Under the pieces are notes generated by a model. That model was not told the origin of the DNA. It saw only the letters and a program-made list of their open reading frames with translations, and did no database searches. This document shows, piece by piece, positions 5,282-8,371 of a stretch of 8,371 nucleotides of DNA (the stretch's first letter is position 1; every line of letters begins with the position of its first letter). The position numbers and the translations under genes are program-made. Origin of the DNA: Planctomycetales bacterium (GTDB taxonomy: Bacteria; Planctomycetota; Planctomycetia; Pirellulales; Thermoguttaceae); assembly GCA_007127495.1 (NCBI GenBank), contig SKZG01000409.1:1-8371 (forward strand), written 5' to 3'.

Positions 5282-8200
5282 ATGCGATCGACTGAGAAAC
5301 TTCTTGATATTCTTGCCCAGCGCGACTTGCTGCCGGAAAAAGTCCTTGCCAGTTTGCGGCGCCAGGTAGCGAAATCGGCCAAGCCCATTCCTCCCGAGGC
5401 CGTGGCGAGAGGGCTCATCGATGCCGGGCACCTGACTCCTGCACTCGCGAAGCGTTTGCTGGCCGCGCTGCCGGAATCGGAACCCGGCGCGGCGGAAAAG
5501 ACACCCCGGCAGCCGGACCGCCGGAAAGAAAAGGCGGTGCAGTCCACGCCCACCGAAGCCCCGGACGACGACTTGGGCCTCGCGCCGCTCGACGATGCCC
5601 CACGAACGCGAGCTTCTGCACCCAAGGCCGCCGAGAAGCCGGCGAAGGCGCCGTCTGCCTCACCGCAACAGCGCCCCAAGCAGTCGGCTCCCGACCAACC
5701 CAAGCAAGCCGAACCGGCATCGCCGAGTGGCTCGCTGTTGGATGAAGAGTTGCCTCCACTGGGTGCGTCCGGCGGGGGACTCGGCCCGCTGGACAACCTC
5801 ATGGCGGCCGAAGGCATGGATGCGGCGGCAGCGGGAAGCCCCCTCATGCCCTTGCCGAGCAAACGTCGCGGGCCCTTGGGCTGGCTGAAACGCCGGCGGC
5901 GGCAGCCGGTCGCCACGCGCCGGGAGAACGTGTGGGAGTCGCCCGCGCTGCTACTGAGCGGTGGACTTCTCCTCGGGCTGCTGATCCTCGGCGCCGTGCT
6001 GCTTTGGGCATTGGGACGTCAATCGGGCGACGAAGTGCTGGCTGCCGCGAATGAACAGTATCGGGCCGGCTCGTACACCCAAGCCATCCACCAGTTCGAC
6101 CAATACCTCAACAGCTTTCCCAGGCATCAAGGCGTCAGCGGCGCGCGGGTCAGGCGAGGGCTTGCCCAATTGCGGCAAGAGACCATGCCCGGCGCCGACT
6201 GGCCCAGGGCGTTGGCGTCTGCGCAACAGGTGCTCAAGGAGATTGCCCCGGAAGATGCGTTCGGCGAGGCGGCCGCTGAATTGGCCGCTATACTGCCGGC
6301 CATTGCCGAAGGCTTGGCCACCCGGGCCCAGGAGAGCAACGATCCCGAATTGCTCCGGCAAGCGCGCGAGGCGCTCGAGCTGGCGAGTAACCGGATGATC
6401 GTGCCCGCCCGGCTCCAGCCCACGGCGAAACTCGACGAGGTCGAAGCCCAGCTTGCGCTGGTCGACCGGCAGATTCACCAGGAAACGGCCTTGGACGCCG
6501 CCGTGACGGCGATCGAGAAGGCGCTAAGCGAGGGCGCGCCGCCGGTTGCCTACGACATCCGGCACGACCTGCTACGAACCTATCCGGCGCTGGCCGATGA
6601 TCCGAAGCTTCTGGTGGCCACGCGCACCATCTCGGCCGCGCAGCAGGCTGCGGTGCATGTTTCTAAAGAAGCGATCCAGCCCGAAAAGGGGCCGCCGCCA
6701 AGCAACGTGCTGGCAACATGGACCCTTGCTGAGCGGGCCACGAAAGAACCGGTTTCCGGTGTCGAGGGCGAGGTCGTCGTGGCGGTGGTCGCCGGAGCTG
6801 CCTACGGCTTCAGCGCAGCCGACGGCCGCCTCCTTTGGCAGCGGCACCTCGGCGAGTCGCCGGATGGGCTCCGGGCCCCGCCGGCCCCCGTCGCCGCGGC
6901 GACCGCTGCAGGCAGCGATGTATTCGTCGTGGCGCCGGCGGCCGGGGAACTGTGGCGGCTCGATGTGCAGAGCGGTGCTCCCCGGTGGCGATTGCCGCTG
7001 AACGAGCCTGTCGACGTTTCGCCGGTCTTGGCCGGGGGGCAGGTCATCGTGGCGACCCGCGGCGGCCGGCTTCATTTGATCGACGCGGAAGAGGGCACGT
7101 CGGTCCGCCAAATCCAATTGCCGCAGCCCGTTCCCGTAGCGCCCGCGGTCGACGCGGGGCGGGGGCTGATTTACCAGGCCGCCGACCATTCGAACCTGTT
7201 CGTGCTCGATTTATCGACCGGCCAATGCCGCGGAGTGGTTCACTTGGGCCATGCGCCGGGCAGTCTGTCGGCGACGCCGGTTTTAGCGGGTGGCGTTTTG
7301 CTTTTGCCGCTGAATGATCGCGCGCGGACGGCCGTGTTGCGAGTGTATCGCGTCACGGAGCCGGAATCGGCCCTAGCACCGGACCACGGCCGGGACGAAA
7401 CGCCGGGACAGCCGTTCTTGCAGGCGATCCAAGAGTTTCGCGTCCGCGGCCAGTTCGACACGCCGCCGACGGTTGCCGGGCGTACGATCGCCGCCATTAC
7501 CGACTTGGGCGCCGCGTACGCGTTTGAGCTGAGCGCGGCCGATCCCCAGGAACCGCTCGTTCCCCTGGTACAGCGCGAAACGACCGATACAGAACCGATG
7601 GTGCGCTATGGCCTGTTTCAGGGGGGGCAGCTTTTCCTGGCCGATGACCGGCTCACAAAGTTCCATCTGCGCGCCGCGGAAGGACGGCTCACGCCGCAAT
7701 GGGTCAGCGATGAGCGCAGTGCGTTCCTCCAGCCGCCGCGGGCCGTCGGCGATGCCGTGTTCCACCTGCGCCGGCGCGAGGGCGAGCCCGGTGCGATCGT
7801 GGCTGCCGTCCACGTCGCTGACGGCCGCACGCTCTGGCAGAACCGCATCGCCGTACCGCCGGGCGATCGTCCCATGGTCGCGCCCGACGGCCGGCGAGTG
7901 GTCAGCGTGAGCGCCGCAGGCTCACTGTTTCAGATCGACGCCGATTCCATCCGCGGCGAGACCGTCTTCGACGAACCGGCCTTAACGACTGCCATGTTCC
8001 GACGGCCGGTAACGTCGGTTCTGGATCTCGGCGCCGGCGACGTGGTGCTTTCCGCCGGCCCGGGCTCCGACCAGCTCGCGGTGTACGCTCCGGGCGAGCA
8101 GAAGGACGGCTATTTGTGGCGACGCCTGCCGGGCGAGTTGACGGCCCCGCCGCTGCCCTACCAGACCGGCGTTTTGGTCCCCTGCCTTCCGGGCCATGTG

Positions 8201-8371
8201 TTCTTCCTCCACCCGCAAACCGGCCAAGCGCTCGCCGAGCCGTTCCAACCGCCGCTCGCGCCGCAAAGTCCTCTCGATTGGCGATTGCCGGCCGTGGGCG
8301 AGAATGGACACGTTGCGGTCACCGATGGACGCGGGAGCCTGTTTGCGCTGGCCTTGGAGCCGAATCCGAAA
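5282..8371 (+). CDS. Membrane-anchored TPR/PQQ-type beta-propeller protein (3' end outside window)
   Basis: The frame is open from the ATG at 5282 to the window end, 1030 codons without a stop; the C-terminus is missing. An in-frame TAG at 5276-5278 makes this the first possible start, although its Shine-Dalgarno is weak. Domains in order: an N-terminal helical domain (1-62), a Pro/Ala/Lys-rich linker with acidic patches (about 63-190), a basic stretch KRRGPLGWLKRRRR (194-207), one membrane segment (about 221-245), a TPR-like helical region (EVLAAANEQYRAGSYTQAIH, 251-270, and helices to about 460), then from about 485 a beta-propeller of the PQQ/BamB type with blades such as FSAADGRLLWQRHLGE, WRLDVQSGAPRWRLPL, LFVLDLSTGQ and VADGRTLWQNRI. 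Positive-inside charges put the N-terminus in the cytoplasm and the propeller outside. PQQ-type blades here are probably a binding scaffold, not a dehydrogenase. It follows the motor genes and may be their cell-envelope partner; this link is inferred. Confidence 0.85.
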   Translation, partial: MRSTEKLLDILAQRDLLPEKVLASLRRQVAKSAKPIPPEAVARGLIDAGHLTPALAKRLLAALPESEPGAAEKTPRQPDRRKEKAVQSTPTEAPDDDLGLAPLDDAPRTRASAPKAAEKPAKAPSASPQQRPKQSAPDQPKQAEPASPSGSLLDEELPPLGASGGGLGPLDNLMAAEGMDAAAAGSPLMPLPSKRRGPLGWLKRRRRQPVATRRENVWESPALLLSGGLLLGLLILGAVLLWALGRQSGDEVLAAANEQYRAGSYTQAIHQFDQYLNSFPRHQGVSGARVRRGLAQLRQETMPGADWPRALASAQQVLKEIAPEDAFGEAAAELAAILPAIAEGLATRAQESNDPELLRQAREALELASNRMIVPARLQPTAKLDEVEAQLALVDRQIHQETALDAAVTAIEKALSEGAPPVAYDIRHDLLRTYPALADDPKLLVATRTISAAQQAAVHVSKEAIQPEKGPPPSNVLATWTLAERATKEPVSGVEGEVVVAVVAGAAYGFSAADGRLLWQRHLGESPDGLRAPPAPVAAATAAGSDVFVVAPAAGELWRLDVQSGAPRWRLPLNEPVDVSPVLAGGQVIVATRGGRLHLIDAEEGTSVRQIQLPQPVPVAPAVDAGRGLIYQAADHSNLFVLDLSTGQCRGVVHLGHAPGSLSATPVLAGGVLLLPLNDRARTAVLRVYRVTEPESALAPDHGRDETPGQPFLQAIQEFRVRGQFDTPPTVAGRTIAAITDLGAAYAFELSAADPQEPLVPLVQRETTDTEPMVRYGLFQGGQLFLADDRLTKFHLRAAEGRLTPQWVSDERSAFLQPPRAVGDAVFHLRRREGEPGAIVAAVHVADGRTLWQNRIAVPPGDRPMVAPDGRRVVSVSAAGSLFQIDADSIRGETVFDEPALTTAMFRRPVTSVLDLGAGDVVLSAGPGSDQLAVYAPGEQKDGYLWRRLPGELTAPPLPYQTGVLVPCLPGHVFFLHPQTGQALAEPFQPPLAPQSPLDWRLPAVGENGHVAVTDGRGSLFALALEPNPK

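Noticed and set aside
4834..5916. 360-codon minus-strand frame across the second ExbD and the propeller gene start
   Set aside because: Low-complexity Ser/Arg/Gly composition, antisense to two supported genes, no ribosome site or family signal.
6051..7910. Several plus-strand frames inside the propeller gene region
   Set aside because: They are Arg/Pro-rich out-of-phase readings of the 1030-codon frame, which carries clear membrane, TPR-like and propeller patterns throughout.
1..8371. CRISPR array, insertion sequence or rRNA
   Set aside because: No regularly spaced direct repeats, transposase frames with terminal inverted repeats, or rRNA-like stretches were seen on either strand.

Overview
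The window is clearly GC-rich, and its gene content points to a planctomycete, probably a Pirellulales-type lineage. The main clues are a squalene-cyclase-fold/HEAT lipo- or secretory protein, an ExbB/ExbD motor with two ExbD subunits, a very large membrane-anchored PQQ-type propeller protein, and the N-terminus of a tyrosine integrase family that I associate with planctomycetes. This assignment rests on remembered family patterns, not on a database search.

Left part (1-656): the window opens inside the C-terminal Lon-like domain of a BREX-type BrxL protein. Six bases after its stop codon, on the opposite strand, is the N-terminal stump (39 codons) of a tyrosine site-specific integrase that still has a good Shine-Dalgarno sequence. 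Upstream of that stump, on the same (minus) strand, is a complete tRNA-Phe(GAA) gene. The order tRNA 3' end, integrase, cargo is the classic layout of an element integrated in a tRNA gene, so positions below about 584 look like the edge of an old, decayed defence island carrying BREX, and positions above about 656 look like host chromosome. A 21-bp perfect dyad and a small trailer hairpin lie between the tRNA and the integrase start.

Middle (657-947): a 291-bp divergent intergenic region holds a strong sigma70-type promoter for the tRNA (minus) and a well-spaced one (plus) for the following operon. The plus-strand promoter implies a leader of about 150 nt with one small hairpin.

Right part (948-8371): six plus-strand genes follow, the first five nearly touching. 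They encode (1) an exported alpha/alpha-toroid (prenyltransferase/squalene-cyclase-like) protein with C-terminal HEAT repeats, (2) an unrecognised single-pass membrane protein, (3) a MotA/TolQ/ExbB proton-channel protein, (4) and (5) two different ExbD/TolR proteins, and, after a 95-bp gap containing a hairpin, (6) a membrane-anchored protein of more than 1030 residues with a cytoplasmic helical domain, a Pro/Ala-rich linker, one membrane segment, a TPR-like region and a PQQ/BamB-like beta-propeller. No TonB, TolA or TonB-dependent receptor is present. The parsimonious reading is a proton-motive-force-driven envelope machine in which the novel membrane protein and the toroid and propeller proteins replace the usual TonB-type output. 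Its substrate cannot be read from the sequence.
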